A DNA stretch of 64,000 nucleotides from Xestospongia bergquistia (GCA_963965975.1 OZ014422.1:5931701-5995700), one strand, 5' to 3'. Counted from the first letter of the stretch, positions 1 to 15,528 are shown. The notes: generated by a model not told the origin, from the letters alone. Translations and numbers: made by a program.

Positions 1-417
1 TTTGTTTTCACATGTTGGGTTTGTACTGATGGTGATCAAACCAAAAGCCACAGCTGTAAAACAGCAATTGCCATCTCCTTCAATTTTAGCAAATGCCTTT
101 TTGACATAGCCCGTGTTACACGCTGTACTGCATGAAATACGTCTAACTTCACAATTGTGTCATTTCCAAATATTAACTTCAGCTTGGATCGAATAAGACA
201 ACAGTTGTCAACGTATATTGTCAAATGGCTATCTTCAGAAACTTTGGTTCTTTCTTTTAGACTACACAATAGCAAGTGCACTTCATCAATTGAGGTTGAG
301 TTGGTAAATTGCAAAGTTTCAACTTCACCTTCTTCATTCAACACCATAAACATACTGCCATACTGGGTGACCCACCTTCCATCAGGTCGTAAATATCCAA
401 CAATAGACAGTAGTAGA
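1..417 (-). pseudogene. Transposase-like ORF fragment
   Basis: An open frame runs on the minus strand from about 417 (no start codon there; first ATG at 353) to a stop at 36. Around residues 45-85 from that ATG the protein reads YVDNCC, then LKLIFGND, then VKLDVFHAVQRV, then MSKRH. An acidic residue followed by a K-L-D-x-F-H-A-x-Q-R block is the kind of spacing seen in DDE-type transposase-derived proteins that are common in sponge and cnidarian genomes. No ends of an element are visible and the frame starts without a Met, so this is either one exon of a larger gene or a broken transposon copy. The exact family is not recognised. Confidence 0.35.
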
Positions 418-479
418 TAGTATTATTCTATTATTATTACTGCGAAGAGAGTATATAAAATACCAAATGTTGTTATCAC

Positions 480-3110
480 TTATTGACTTATACAAGTATT
501 ACCTAGAATACCAGTATTACCTAGAATACCAGTATTACCTACAATACCAGTATTACCTACAATACCTGTATTACCTACAATAACAGTATTACCTACAATA
601 CCAGTATTACCTAGAATACTAGTATTACCTACAATACCAGTATTACCTACAATACCAGTATTACCTAGAATACCAGTATTACCTACAATACCAGTATTAC
701 CTACAATACATGTATTACCTAGAATACCAGTATTACCTACAATACCAGTATTACCTGGAATACCAGTATTACCTAGAATACCAGTATAACCTACAATACC
801 AGTATTACATAGAATACCAGTATTACCTAGAATACCAGTATTACCTACAATACCAGTATTACCTACAATACCTGTATTACCTACAATACCAGTATTACCT
901 ACAATACCAGTATTCCCTAATACCAGTATTACCTAGAATACCTGTATTACCTAGAATACCAGTATTACCTAGAATACCAGTATTACCTACAATACCTGTA
1001 TTACCTACAATACCAGTATTACCTACAATACCAGTATTCCCTAATACCAGTATTACCTAGAATACCTGTATTACCTAGAATACCAGTATTACCTAGAATA
1101 CCAGTATTACCTAGAATACCAGTATTACCTACAATACCAGTATTACCTACAATACCTGTATTACCTACAATACCAGTATTACCTACAATACCAGTATTAT
1201 CTACAATACCAGTATTACCTAGAATACCGATATTACCTACAATACCAATATTACCTACAATACCAGTATTACCTAGAATACCTGTATTACCTACAATACC
1301 AGTATTACCAACAATACCAGTATTACCTACAATACCAGTATTACCTATAATTCCTGTATTACCTAGAATACCAGTATTACCTAGAATACCAATATTACCT
1401 ACAATACCAGTATTACCTAGAATACCAGTATTACCCACAATACCTGTATTACCTATAATACCAGTATTACCTACAATACCAGTATTACCTAGAATACCAG
1501 TATTACCCAAAATACCTGTATTACCTATAATACCAGTATTACCTACAATACCAGTATTACCTACAATACCAGTATTACCTAGAATACCAGTATTACCTAC
1601 AATACCAACATTACCTAGAATACCAATATTACCTACAATATCAGTATTACCTAGAATACCAGTATTACCCACAATACCTGTATTACCTATAATACCAGTA
1701 TTACCTACAATACCAGTATTACCTAGAATACCAGTATTACCTACAATACCTGTATTACCTACAATACCAGTATTACCTACAATACCAGTATTACCTAGAA
1801 TACCTGTATTACCTAGAATACCAGTATTACCTAGAATACCAGTATTACCTAGAATACCAGTATTACCTAGAATACCAGTATTACCTACAATACCAGTATT
1901 ACCTACAATACCGGTATTACCTACAATACCAGTATTACCTACAATACCAGTATTACCTAGAATACCTGTATTACCTACAATACCAGTATTACCAACAATA
2001 CCAGTATTACCTACAATACCAGTATTACCTATAATTCCTGTATTACCTAGAATACCAGTATTACCTAGAATACCAGTATTACCTACAATACCAGTATTAC
2101 CTACAATACCAGTATTACCTACAATACCGATATTACCTACAATACCAATATTACCTACAATACCAGTATTACCTAGAATACCTGTATTACCTACAATACC
2201 AGTATTACCAACAATACCAGTATTACCTACAATATCAGTATTACCTATAATTCCTGTATTACCTAGAATACCAGTATTACCTAGAATACCAATATTACCT
2301 ACAATACCAGTATTACCTAGAATACCAGTATTACCCACAATACCTGTATTACCTATAATACCAGTATTACCTAGAATACCAGTATTACCTATAATACCAG
2401 TATTACCCAAAATACCTGTATTACCTATAATACCAGTATTACCTACAATACCAGTATTACCTACAATACCAGTATTACCTACAATACCAACATTACCTAG
2501 AATACCAATATTACCTACAATACCACTTTTACCTACAATACCAGTATTACCTAGAATACCTGTATTACCTAAAATACCAGTATTACCTAGAATACCAGTA
2601 TTACCTAGAATACCAATATTACCTACAATACCAGTATTACCTAGAATACCAGTATTACCCACAATACCTGTATTACCTATAATACCAGTATTACCTACAA
2701 TACCAGTATTACCTACAATACCAGTATTACCTACAATACCTGTATTACCTACAATACCTGTATTACCTAGAATACCAGTATTACCTAGAATACCAATATT
2801 ACCTACAATACCACTTTTACCTACAATACCAGTATTACCTAGAATACCTGTATTACCTAGAATACCAGTATTACCTAGAATACCAATATTACCTACAATA
2901 CCTGTATTACCTAGAATACCAGTATTACCTAGAATACCAGTATTACCTACAATACCTGTATTACCTAGAATACCAGTATTACCTACAATACCAATATTAC
3001 CTAGGATACCAGTATTACCTAGAATACCAGTATTACCTAGAATACCTTTATTACCTACAATACCAGTATTACCTAAAATACCAGTATTACTTGCAATGCC
3101 AGTATTATCT
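480..3110. repeat. 18-bp minisatellite, about 145 copies
   Basis: The array is built of an 18-bp unit close to ATTACCTACAATACCAGT, with a few positions varying between copies (ACAAT/AGAAT/ATAAT, CCAGT/CCTGT/CCAAT). Because 18 is a multiple of three, long frames stay open: the minus strand at 1019-2662 reads 547 codons of a G-N-T-G-I-[V/L/I] hexapeptide, and the plus strand at 710-1060 reads Y/Q-rich repeats. Rare variant units (ACCGATATT, TTACCAACA, TATAATTCC) recur 900 bp apart (near 1230 and 2130), which is exactly 50 units, so the array also has higher-order structure. Two 16-bp units near 911 and 1035 shift the frame. I treat the frames as a by-product of the repeat, not as a gene. Confidence 0.97.
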
Positions 3111-3406
3111 ACAATCCCATCACACTACCATTATTAACCCTATGATGTCATATGATGTCATCATGATGTCATCATAGGCAAGTTACACCAAGAAGGACCC
3201 GCTATTCATGACTCCATCTTTGTACTTTACAAAAGAGACCCACCCTCATTTCAGTTTGTGGGAGTGCTGTCACATTCAAGTTAACAATTGCATCCAGAGA
3301 ACTTCTTCATACTGCGTTAAGTTTCTACAAGGTAGCTAACTGGAGAATTTTAGATAATTAATAGGAGCCCTCCCCTTGACAATTTTTAAATTTTAGTCTA
3401 GATCAG

Positions 3407-4354
3407 CAGTGGCGTAGGAGCTGTAGCGACCGTAGCAGCCATGGCCGCTACTTAATTTCATAGTTATTAATATTCATAAACTATTAATAATGAAAATAAT
3501 TAATTTAACTACTCTAGCTCTTCCCTTTCTTCACACTTCATTGAATCTAAGCTACATGCATGCAATGGCAGTCGGCCAGTCGCTGGTCATAGTGGTAGAT
3601 CTTTGCCTAACCAACCACACCAACTTCTTACTTTTCCATTTCCAAAAAGGGAATTTGGGAAAAAAGTGGTTTGTAGGAGAAGCTTCCAAGTTTCATGGTT
3701 TAGTAAATGGTCTTGGTTATATAATATTGAAGATGAAGATGTTGTGTTGTGCTATACTTGTGCTCATGCTTATTCAGAAAAAACCTTCAGTGGTTCCTAA
3801 TCTTGATATAGCATTTATTTCAAAAGGTTACCGCAACTGGAAGGATGCTTCTACTAAGTTTAATATAGACTCCTAGCAACTGCCACAACTCTTATCTCCA
3901 CATCATGATGCTACTTTCCAACGTTTAAAATTAGAAATGCCAGAGGATTCTTCTGCGCATGCTGACAGCCTGACATTCGTATTTTGTGTCCAACAAGGTG
4001 GGAGTGTTCATGCCCAAGCTTTAAAAAGCATCATTGATAATTATGAGGTACTTCAAAAGATATGGGACAAATGTCTAGATTTTGTCAAGGAGACAGAAAT
4101 GAGGAGCAGAATTCAAGGAGTGTCAGCATGCATAAACTCATTTGATTTTTACTTTGGATTACTTTTAGGAGAGTTGTTGTTAAATCATAGTGACAACTTG
4201 AATAAAACCTTGCAGACTACTCAAATCCATCCAAAATTTTCACTTAATGATAATTAATCAAGTTAATTAATCTGTTCCATCCATTAATAACTAGCCACGC
4301 TTATGTATTACACCCATTGGCCTCAACACTTAGAAATAGCTTCCTACACCTTTG
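3407..4354 (+). mobile_element. Deleted hAT-like element, copy 1
   Basis: The left end reads CAGTGGCGTAGGA and the right end TCCTACACCTTTG, an imperfect terminal inverted repeat of the hAT type (CAGnGGCG). ATCAG lies directly on both sides (3402-3406 and 4355-4359), and the empty site is visible in a sister unit at 7521 as one uninterrupted ATCAGTTGTAAG. Length is 948 bp, far below a full hAT element, so it is an internally deleted, non-autonomous copy. Classical hAT target duplications are 8 bp; only 5-6 bp match here, which may reflect later mutation. It interrupts the leader region of the gene unit that carries the GIY-YIG-like copy at 4464. Confidence 0.7.
3603..4257 (+). pseudogene. hAT transposase remnant (TTF zinc finger + C-terminal piece)
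   Basis: One frame from 3603 reads PNQPHQLLTFPFPKREFG, a W-F-S-K-W-S-W-L stretch and CYTCAHAYSE, the pattern of the TTF-type zinc finger that opens ZMYM/DUF4371-like hAT transposases. It hits a stop at 3800; the sequence continues in another frame with ISKGYRNWKDAST, typical of the same domain, and stops at 3876. A second frame (3937-4257) reads IIDNYEVLQKIW, RIQGV and HSDNLNKTLQ, the middle of such transposases. The DDE catalytic core between these parts is missing. Frameshifts and deletion mean no active transposase. Confidence 0.65.
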
Positions 4355-4463
4355 ATCAGTTGTAAGTGTATTTTACTTCTTTACAGACTGAGCCAATAGA
4401 GTTTCCTTGAATATTCCATACAGATATTCCTCATCTAGGCTACCACTACAAAGCTATCAGGCT

Positions 4464-4772
4464 ATGGCCAGTCGTGTGGCCAGTCGTGCTGATCTCTCAA
4501 TTAATGTAAAATATGTACAGACGGAGGAAAAACTTTATGAATATATACCACGTGGAGTATATACAGGTGGAACAATAGATCCAGAAAGGCGGGCCAATGA
4601 ACACGAAGGAAGTTTGAATCTGTCAGGTAGACGAGTTATGTATTGCTGGAAGACACGTAACAGTATGAAAAAAGCTGAAAATAGGTTATTGAAAGGAAGA
4701 AGTTTTCGATTAAATAATCATAATGTCAGCAATGCAGCTGATGGACCTGGTTATGTATATATTATTGTTTGA
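4464..4772 (+). CDS. Small GIY-YIG-like protein, copy 1
   Basis: The 102-residue protein has a degenerate V-K-Y near the N-terminus, then VYTGGTIDPERRANEHE (YIG-like motif followed by the Arg and His of the helix), a strand VMYCWKT, and KAENRLL, where the Glu fits the metal-binding Glu of GIY-YIG nucleases. It ends GYVYIIV. The core tyrosines, Arg and Glu of the fold therefore seem present, although spacing is unusual and the first motif is weak. I start at the ATG after AGGCT, matching the sister copies; a small deletion (loss of TAAAGT) makes the frame open upstream to 4407. A splice acceptor lies at 4386, so the gene has a non-coding first exon. Nuclease activity is inference. Confidence 0.6.
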   Translation: MASRVASRADLSINVKYVQTEEKLYEYIPRGVYTGGTIDPERRANEHEGSLNLSGRRVMYCWKTRNSMKKAENRLLKGRSFRLNNHNVSNAADGPGYVYIIV

Positions 4773-5863
4773 TATTCTTTCGGTTTCCTTTGTTTTGTTT
4801 GCACACAAATGTCCTCTCTATATAATATATATATTTACATTTCAATGTAGTCTATAAATCTCAGATTTTTACTTTACTAGTCTTCTATTGTAGTTTAGTT
4901 CTATTGTAATGAGTACAATTTATATTGAGTAGTCGTATGCTACAACTACGCGGTATGTTATTTTTAAAAGTACTTGCTATTCATGACTCCATCTTTGTAC
5001 TTTACAAAAGAGACCCACCCTCATTTCAGTTTGTGGGAGTGCTGTCACATTCAAGTTATCCAGAGGACTTCTTATAGCGTTAAGTTTCTACAAGGTAGCT
5101 AATTGGAGAATTTTAGACAACAAGAGGTGAGTATTTTAACTACATATTCTTAGTCTGTTAGTAGATGTTGACGTTCAAATGACACCACTTTTTGCCAAAA
5201 CAACTTATAACTAGATGTATATGTAACTATTGATTGATATGTAGTCTCCATTTGCCTGTACTTATGATGGACTAGTAGCTTTGTGAGACATAGACCTACC
5301 AATGCTATTTCTAGTGTATGTATAATTATGTTTGTATGTAGTAAGACTTATGTACTTGATAAATAGTCTACAACTGATACAAACATATTGTACCAGGAGC
5401 TCTGACTGTTGACTAATAGTGTAAAATTTATGAGAGAGTGGAAAGAGATATTAATGGAGGACACCTTAACAAGGCCAGTCTTTTTAAAGCAATTATTAAA
5501 AATGATTGTTGGGACTGGGCCGGGCCAAAGAGAAAGAAAGAGAGAAATTTCTTCCACTTGAGACTTTCCACTGAATCAGTATGCAACCAGTGAATAGGAG
5601 GGACCAGGCTATGTCTATGTTGTAGTTTTTTAAAGAATAACTTAATTATTATAATTCCATTATTTTGTTATAAATAGGTAGGCTATTTTCTGAATAATTA
5701 ATAGCAGCCCCACCCTTGACAATTTTAGTTAGTCAAGCAAGCTAGATCAGTTGTAAGTGTATTTTACTTCTCTACAGACTGAGCCAATAGAGTTTCCTTC
5801 AATATTCCATACAGATATTCCTCATCTAGGCTACCATTATAAAACGCTATCTAAAGTCAGGCT
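4773..5863. other. Intergenic: 3' flank, leader exon and intron of copy 2
   Basis: This stretch holds an AT microsatellite near 4820, the leader of the next unit (about 4976-5127) ending at the donor AAGAG/GTGAGTA, and the intron up to the acceptor at 5778. A short minus-strand frame at 5348-5557 overlaps the repeated intron block and has no recognisable product. Confidence 0.6.
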
Positions 5864-6166
5864 ATGGGTGGTGCTCTCTCGTTTGGGCTCCAAATTGATG
5901 TGGTATATGTAAAGACGGAGACGGAACTTCATAAATATATACCACGTGGATTCTATGCAGGTGCAACAGTAGATCCAGAAAGGCGGGCCAATGAACATGA
6001 AAGAAGTTTAAATCTGGGGGGTAGACGAGTTATGTATTGCTGGAAGACACGTAACAGTATGAAAAAAGCTGAAAATAGGTTATTGGATGAAGGGAGTTTT
6101 CCATTAAATAGTCATAATGCTAGCAATGCAGATGATGAACCTGGTTATGTGTATATTATTGTTTGA
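5864..6166 (+). CDS. Small GIY-YIG-like protein, copy 2
   Basis: The 100-residue paralogue reads MGGALSFGLQ at the start, then FYAGATVDPERRANEHE in place of the YTGGT block, MYCWKTRNSMKKAENRLL and the shared end GYVYIIV. The Tyr-x-Gly, Arg and Glu that would form the active site are kept. The N-terminal ten residues differ from copies 1 and 3, which start MASR/MARR. A donor at 5128 and an acceptor at 5778 give a non-coding first exon and a ~650-bp intron. A TC/TA microsatellite follows the stop. If expressed, it would be a very small nuclear or cytosolic protein with no signal peptide. Confidence 0.6.
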   Translation: MGGALSFGLQIDVVYVKTETELHKYIPRGFYAGATVDPERRANEHERSLNLGGRRVMYCWKTRNSMKKAENRLLDEGSFPLNSHNASNADDEPGYVYIIV

Positions 6167-6207
6167 TATTCTTTCAGTTTCCTTTGTTTTGTTTGCACAC
6201 AAATGTC

Positions 6208-6239
<32 letters not shown>

Positions 6240-6493
6240 TATATATATAGACTATGTATTTAGATTTCATTGTAGTCTATAAATCTCAGATTTTTACTTT
6301 ACTAGTCTTCTGTTGTAGTTTGTAATGAGTACAATTTATATCGAGTAGTCATATGCTACAACTAAGTGGTATGTTATTTTTAAAAGTACTTGCTATTCAT
6401 AACTATTTGTACTTTACAAAAGAGACCCACCCTCATTTCAGTTTGTGGGAGTGCTGTCACATTCAAGTTAACAATTGCATCCAGAGGACTTCT

Positions 6494-7422
6494 CAGTGCC
6501 GTAGGAACTGTAGCGATCGTAGCAGCCATGGCCGCTACACTTTATCATTAATTTCATAGTTATTAATATTCATAAACTATTAATAATGAATAATAATTAA
6601 TTCAACTACTCTAGCTCTTCCCTTTCTTCACACTTCATTGAATCTAGCATGCACTCGCTGGTAATAGTGGTAGATCTTTGCCTAACCAACCACACCGACC
6701 TCTTACTTTTCCATTTCCAAAAAGGGAATTTGGGAAAAAAGTGGCTTGTACGAGAAGCTTCCAAGTTTCATGGTTTAGTAAATGGTCTTGGTTACATAAT
6801 ATTGAAGATGTGTTGTGCTATACTTGTGCTCGTGCTTGTTCAGAAAAAAAATTTCAGTGGTCTCCTAATCTTGATATAGCATTTATTTCAAAAGGTTACC
6901 ACAACTGAAAGGATGCTTCTACTAAGTTTAATATACACTCCTAGCAACTGTCACAAAGAAGCAACTCTTATCTCCACATCGTTATGCTACTTTCCAACGT
7001 TTAAAATTAAAAATGCCAGAGGATTCTTCTGCACATGCTGGCATTCGTGTTTTGTGTCCAATAAGGTGGGACTGTTCATGCCCAAGCTTTAAAAAGCATC
7101 ATTGATAATTATGAGGTATTTCAAAAGTTATGGAATGAATGTCTAGATTTTGTCAAGGAGACAGAAATGAGGAGCAGAATTCAAGGAGTGTCAGCATGCA
7201 TAAACTCATTTGATTTCTACTTTGGATTACTTTTAGGAGAGTTGTTGTTAAATCATAGTGACAACTTGAATAAAACCTTGCAGACTACTCAAATCCATCC
7301 AAAATTTTCACTTAATGATAATTAATCAAGTTAATTAATCTGTTCCATCCATTAATAACTAGCCACGCTTATGTATTACACCCATTGGCCTCAACACTTA
7401 GAAATAGCTTCCTACACCTTTG
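6494..7422 (+). mobile_element. Deleted hAT-like element, copy 2
   Basis: It has the same ends as copy 1 (CAGTGCCGTAGGA ... TCCTACACCTTTG), 929 bp. It sits at a different point of the repeat unit: it splits the run ACTTCTTCATACTGCG that is intact at 3303-3318. Flanks are CTTCT (6489-6493) and CTTTT (7423-7427), a possible short target duplication with one change. Because the two copies occupy different positions in sister units, they cannot have been duplicated together with the unit. Confidence 0.7.
6678..7325 (+). pseudogene. hAT transposase remnant, copy 2
   Basis: Here the TTF zinc-finger part is in one frame from 6678 (PNQPHRPLTFPFPKREFG, then WFSKWSWLHNIED, CYTCARACSE, LDIAFISKGYHN) and stops at 6908, without the break seen in copy 1. 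Downstream, IIDNYEVFQKLW, RIQGV and DNLNKTLQ are still readable, but the linker has different small indels from copy 1. The catalytic core is absent, so the element could only move with help from a full-length relative. Confidence 0.6.
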
Positions 7423-7638
7423 CTTTTTCATACTGCGTTAAGTTTCTACAAGGTAGCTAACTGGAGAATTTTAGATAGTTAATAGGAGCCCTCCCCTTGA
7501 CAATTTTTAAATTTTAGTCTAGATCAGTTGTAAGTGTATTTTACTTCTCTACAGACTGAGCCAATAGAGTTTCCTTGAATATTCCATACAGATATTCCTC
7601 ATCTAGGCTACCACTACAAAGCTATCTAAAGTCAGGCT

Positions 7639-7935
7639 ATGGCCAGGCGTGCTGCTCTCTCAATTGTTGTAGAATATGTACAGACGGAGGAAAAACTTTA
7701 TGAATATATACCACGTGGAGTATATACAGGTGGAACAGAAGATCCAGAAAGGCGGGCCAAACAACATGAAAGAAATTTGAATCTGTTGGATAGACGAGTT
7801 ATGTATTGCTGGAAGACACATACCAGTATGCAAAAAGCTGAAAATAGGTTATTGAAAGGAAGAAGTTTTCGATTAAATGATCATAATGTCAGCAATGCAG
7901 CTGATGGACCTGGTTATGTATATATTATTGTTTGA
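7639..7935 (+). CDS. Small GIY-YIG-like protein, copy 3
   Basis: The 98-residue copy begins MARRAALSIVVEYVQ and reads GVYTGGTEDPERRAKQHE, MYCWKTHTSMQKAENRLL and GYVYIIV. It is the clearest of the four: Tyr-x-Gly, Arg, His and the helix Glu are all present. The acceptor CTCTACAG lies at 7555, about 84 bp before the ATG, so the leader is spliced as in the sister copies, but the long intron is missing and the hAT-like copy 2 lies in its place. Confidence 0.62.
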   Translation: MARRAALSIVVEYVQTEEKLYEYIPRGVYTGGTEDPERRAKQHERNLNLLDRRVMYCWKTHTSMQKAENRLLKGRSFRLNDHNVSNAADGPGYVYIIV

Positions 7936-8974
7936 TATTCTTTCAGTTTCCTTTGTTTTGTTTGCACACAAATGTCCTCTCTATATAATATATATATTTA
8001 CATTTCAATGTAGTCTATAAATCTCAGATTTTTACTTTACTAGTCTTCTATTGTAGTTTAGTTCTATTGTAATGAGTACAATTTATATCGAGTAGTAGTA
8101 TGCTACAACTAAGTGGTATGTTATTTTTAAAAGTACTTGTTATTCATGACTCCACCTTTGTACTTTACAAAAGAGACCCACCCTCATTTCAGTTTGTGGG
8201 AGTGCTGTCACATTCAAGTTAACAATTGCAACCAGAGGACTTCTTATAGCGTTAAGTTTCTACAAGGTAGCTAATTGGAGAATTTTAGACAACAAGAGGT
8301 GAGTACTTTAACTACATATTCTTAGTCTGTTAGTAGATGTTGACGTTCAAATGACACCACTTTTTGCCAAAACAACTTATAACTAGATGTATATGTAACT
8401 ATTGATTGATATGTAGTCTCCATTTCAATTTGCCTGTACTTATGATGGACTAGTAGCTTTGTAAGACATAGACCTACCCATGCTATTTCTACTGTGTATA
8501 TAATTATGTTTGTATGTAGTAAGACCTATATACTTGATACATAGTCTACAACTGATACAAACATATTGTACCAGGAGCTCTGACTATTGACTAATAGTGT
8601 AAAATTTATGAGAGAGTGGAAAGAGATATTAATGGAGGACACCTTAACAAGGCCAGTCTTTTTAAAGCAATTATTAAAATGATTGTTGGGGCTGGGCTGG
8701 GCCAAAGAGAAAGAAAGAGAGAGAGAGAGAGAGAGAAATTCTTCATACTGTGTTAAGTTTCTACAAGGTAGCTAACTGGAGAATTTTAGATAATTAATAG
8801 GAGCCCTCCCCTTGACAATTTTTAAATTTTAGTCTAGATCAGTTGTAAGTGTATTTTACTTCTCTACAGACTGAGCCAATAGAGTTTCCTTCAATATTCC
8901 ATACAGATATTCCTCATCTAGGCGTTAACAGTTAGTATCTAGGCTACCACTACAAAGCTATCTAAAGTCAGGCT
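7936..8974. other. Intergenic: leader exon and intron of copy 4
   Basis: Contains the repeated leader (about 8140-8298, donor AAGAG/GTGAGTA at 8299), the shared intron block, a GA microsatellite at about 8709-8736 and the acceptor at 8871. A partial duplication of the CATCTAGGC block precedes the start codon at 8975. Confidence 0.55.
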
Positions 8975-9249
8975 ATGACCAGGCGTGCTGCTCTCTCAAT
9001 TGTTGTAAAATATGTACAGACGCAGGAAGAACTTTATGAATATATACCACGTGGATTATATGCAGACAACATGAAAGAAAATTGAATCTGTCGGGTACGA
9101 CGGGTAGACGAATTATGTATTGCTGGAAGACACGTACCAGTATGGAAAAAGCTGAAAATAGGTTATTGAAACAAAAAAGTTTTCGATTAAATGATCATAA
9201 TGTTAGCAATGCAGATGATGGACCTGGTTTTGTTTATATTATTGTTTGA
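8975..9249 (+). pseudogene. GIY-YIG-like copy 4, broken by a 31-bp deletion
   Basis: The frame starts MTRRAALSIVVKYVQ and runs to RGLYADN, then stops after 36 codons. Compared with copy 3, about 31 bp are missing exactly over the TGGT-DPERR segment, which removes the YIG-like Gly and the Arg and shifts the frame. The remainder (MYCWKTRTSMEKAENRLL ... GFVYIIV) is still readable in another frame up to the TGA at 9249. Promoter leader and splice signals are kept, so a transcript may still be made. Confidence 0.7.
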
Positions 9250-10981
9250 TATTCTTTCAGTTTCCTTTGTTTTGTTTGCACACAAATGCCCTCTCTCTCT
9301 CTTTCTCTCCATATATATATATATATATATATATGTATTTAGATTTCATTGTAGTCTATAAATCTCAGATTTTTACTTTACTAGTTTTCTGTTGCAGTTT
9401 AGTTCTATTATAGTAATGAGTACAATTTGTATCGAGTAGTCGTATGCTACAACTACGCGGTATGTTTTTTTTAAAAAGTACTTGCTATTCATGACTCCAC
9501 CTTTGTACTTTACAAAAGAGACCCACCCTCATTTCAGTTTGTGGGAGTGCTGTCACATTCAAGTTAACAATTGCAACCAGAGGACTTCTTATAGCGTTAA
9601 GTTTCTACAAGGTAGCTAATTGGAGAATTTTAGACAACAAGAGGTGAGTATTTTAACTACATATTCTTAGTCTGTTAGTAGATGTTGACGTTCGAATGAC
9701 ACCACTTTTTATATAAGATGCCAAAACAACTTATAACTAGATGTATATGTAACTATTGATTGATATGTAGTCTCCATTTGCCTGTACTTATGATGGACTA
9801 GTAGCTTTGTAAGACATAGACCTACCAATGCTATTTCTAGTGTGTATATAATTATGTTTGTATGTAGTAAGACCTATGTACTTGATACATAGTCTACAAC
9901 TGATACAAACATATTGTACCAGGAGCTCTGACTGTTGACTAATAGTGTAAAATTTATGAGAGAGTGGAAAGAGATATTAATGGAGGACACCTTAACAAGG
10001 CCAGTCTTTTTAAAGCAATTATTAAAATGATTGTTGGGGCTGGGCCGGGCCAAAGAGAAAGAAAGAGAGAGAGAGAGAGAAAATTAATGTTGCTGATATA
10101 GAAATTATAAATACAGCTAATAATTATTTAATGGGTTATCCCCAACAGTTTATAGTATTTACCACTTCAGCACACGCATAAGCACTATGTTTACACATCT
10201 CTGTGTCTCACATACTAGTCTACTCATTACAAAACATGATTACAATAAATTAGCCCACTCATATTTATTATAATAACTGTATGTATAGTGTTTCTCATCC
10301 ATCTGTTACATAGACAATAATGGTATATATTATGTCTAGTAGTAATATTAGCAGACAAGTTATGTAATACGTTTTCTTTGTACTTCCAAGAACCAAAACT
10401 ATATAATATGAAGTATTGGTATACCAGAAAATGTCATACATTTATTTAGTTAACTTGTGCCTAGAGAATGTAATATAATTGAGTTAACATGCAGAAGTTT
10501 TCCATACGTTATGATGATGTTTATCATCTTTTTATTCCCCTTTCAATACTTTATATAACACTATTATATGCTATATATCAATAGAAACTAATCTTTACTA
10601 TAACATTGTATACTCCACACACACATATACATATGCTGTAATTTTACCCCTTATATTCTGGATATGACATCCTTTTCCTTAATCTTATTTTTTATTTTAG
10701 ATTTTTATAGAGGACATGTTATTGAAAACAAACATTTTTATGACATAGTATAATGATATTATTAACTGTTTCCTCTTAGAATATGATGATGTCAGAAAGA
10801 GTAGACAAACTTGTTTTTGCGCCTTGTTAGTTTGTTATGTATAATATGAACACTCTTGGGATAATCATTAATGATATTCATAGTGTTGTTTATATTCATG
10901 TATTGTGATATATGATATATATATACATTCCCAGCTAACAGACGAGTCTCTCCTCTTTCTCTCTCTCCCTTAGAGTTTACA
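9250..10981. other. Intergenic: last partial repeat unit, then unique AT-rich sequence
   Basis: 9480-10080 is a leader plus intron block of the array without a coding exon. From about 10081 to 10981 the sequence is AT-rich and unique; it must hold the upstream region of MELK, and a pyrimidine-rich tract (CTCCTCTTTCTCTCTCTCCCTTAG) just before the MELK start looks like a 3' splice site, so MELK probably has a 5' UTR intron. Confidence 0.5.

Positions 10982-15528
<4,547 letters not shown>

Larger units (their letters stand above)
3196..10080 (+). repeat. Tandem array of ~1.3-1.7 kb gene-bearing units
   Basis: The same block recurs five times with starts near 3205, 4976, 6388, 8140 and 9480: a leader (TTTACAAAAGAGACCCACC, CACATTCAAGTTAAC, TTCTACAAGGTAGCTAA), then in the fuller copies GTGAGTA-type donor sequence and an intron, an acceptor (TTTTACTTCTCTACAG) and a coding exon for a ~100-residue protein. 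The longest intron copies (about 5128-5560, 8299-8740, 9641-10080) share the block TAGTCTGTTAGTAGATGTTG and end in GA-rich simple sequence. The unit starting at 9480 has leader and intron but no coding exon. Units beginning at 3205 and 6388 lack most of the intron and carry a hAT-like insertion instead. Confidence 0.85.

Noticed and set aside
710..1060. Plus-strand Y/Q-rich repeat frame as a prion-like protein
   Set aside because: Same satellite, opposite strand; low-complexity by-product.
1019..2662. 547-codon minus-strand open frame as a hexapeptide-repeat protein gene
   Set aside because: It lies wholly within an 18-bp satellite, the array goes on in the same pattern beyond the stop, the opposite strand is also open in parts, and the start and stop codons are accidents of two shorter units.
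480..3110. CRISPR-like array
   Set aside because: Units are contiguous 18-mers without unique spacers, and the surroundings are eukaryotic with introns.
3490..3876. Intact protein-coding gene
   Set aside because: The first two-thirds are out of frame with the recognisable zinc-finger reading; only the last ~25 residues belong to the transposase. It is a frameshifted remnant.
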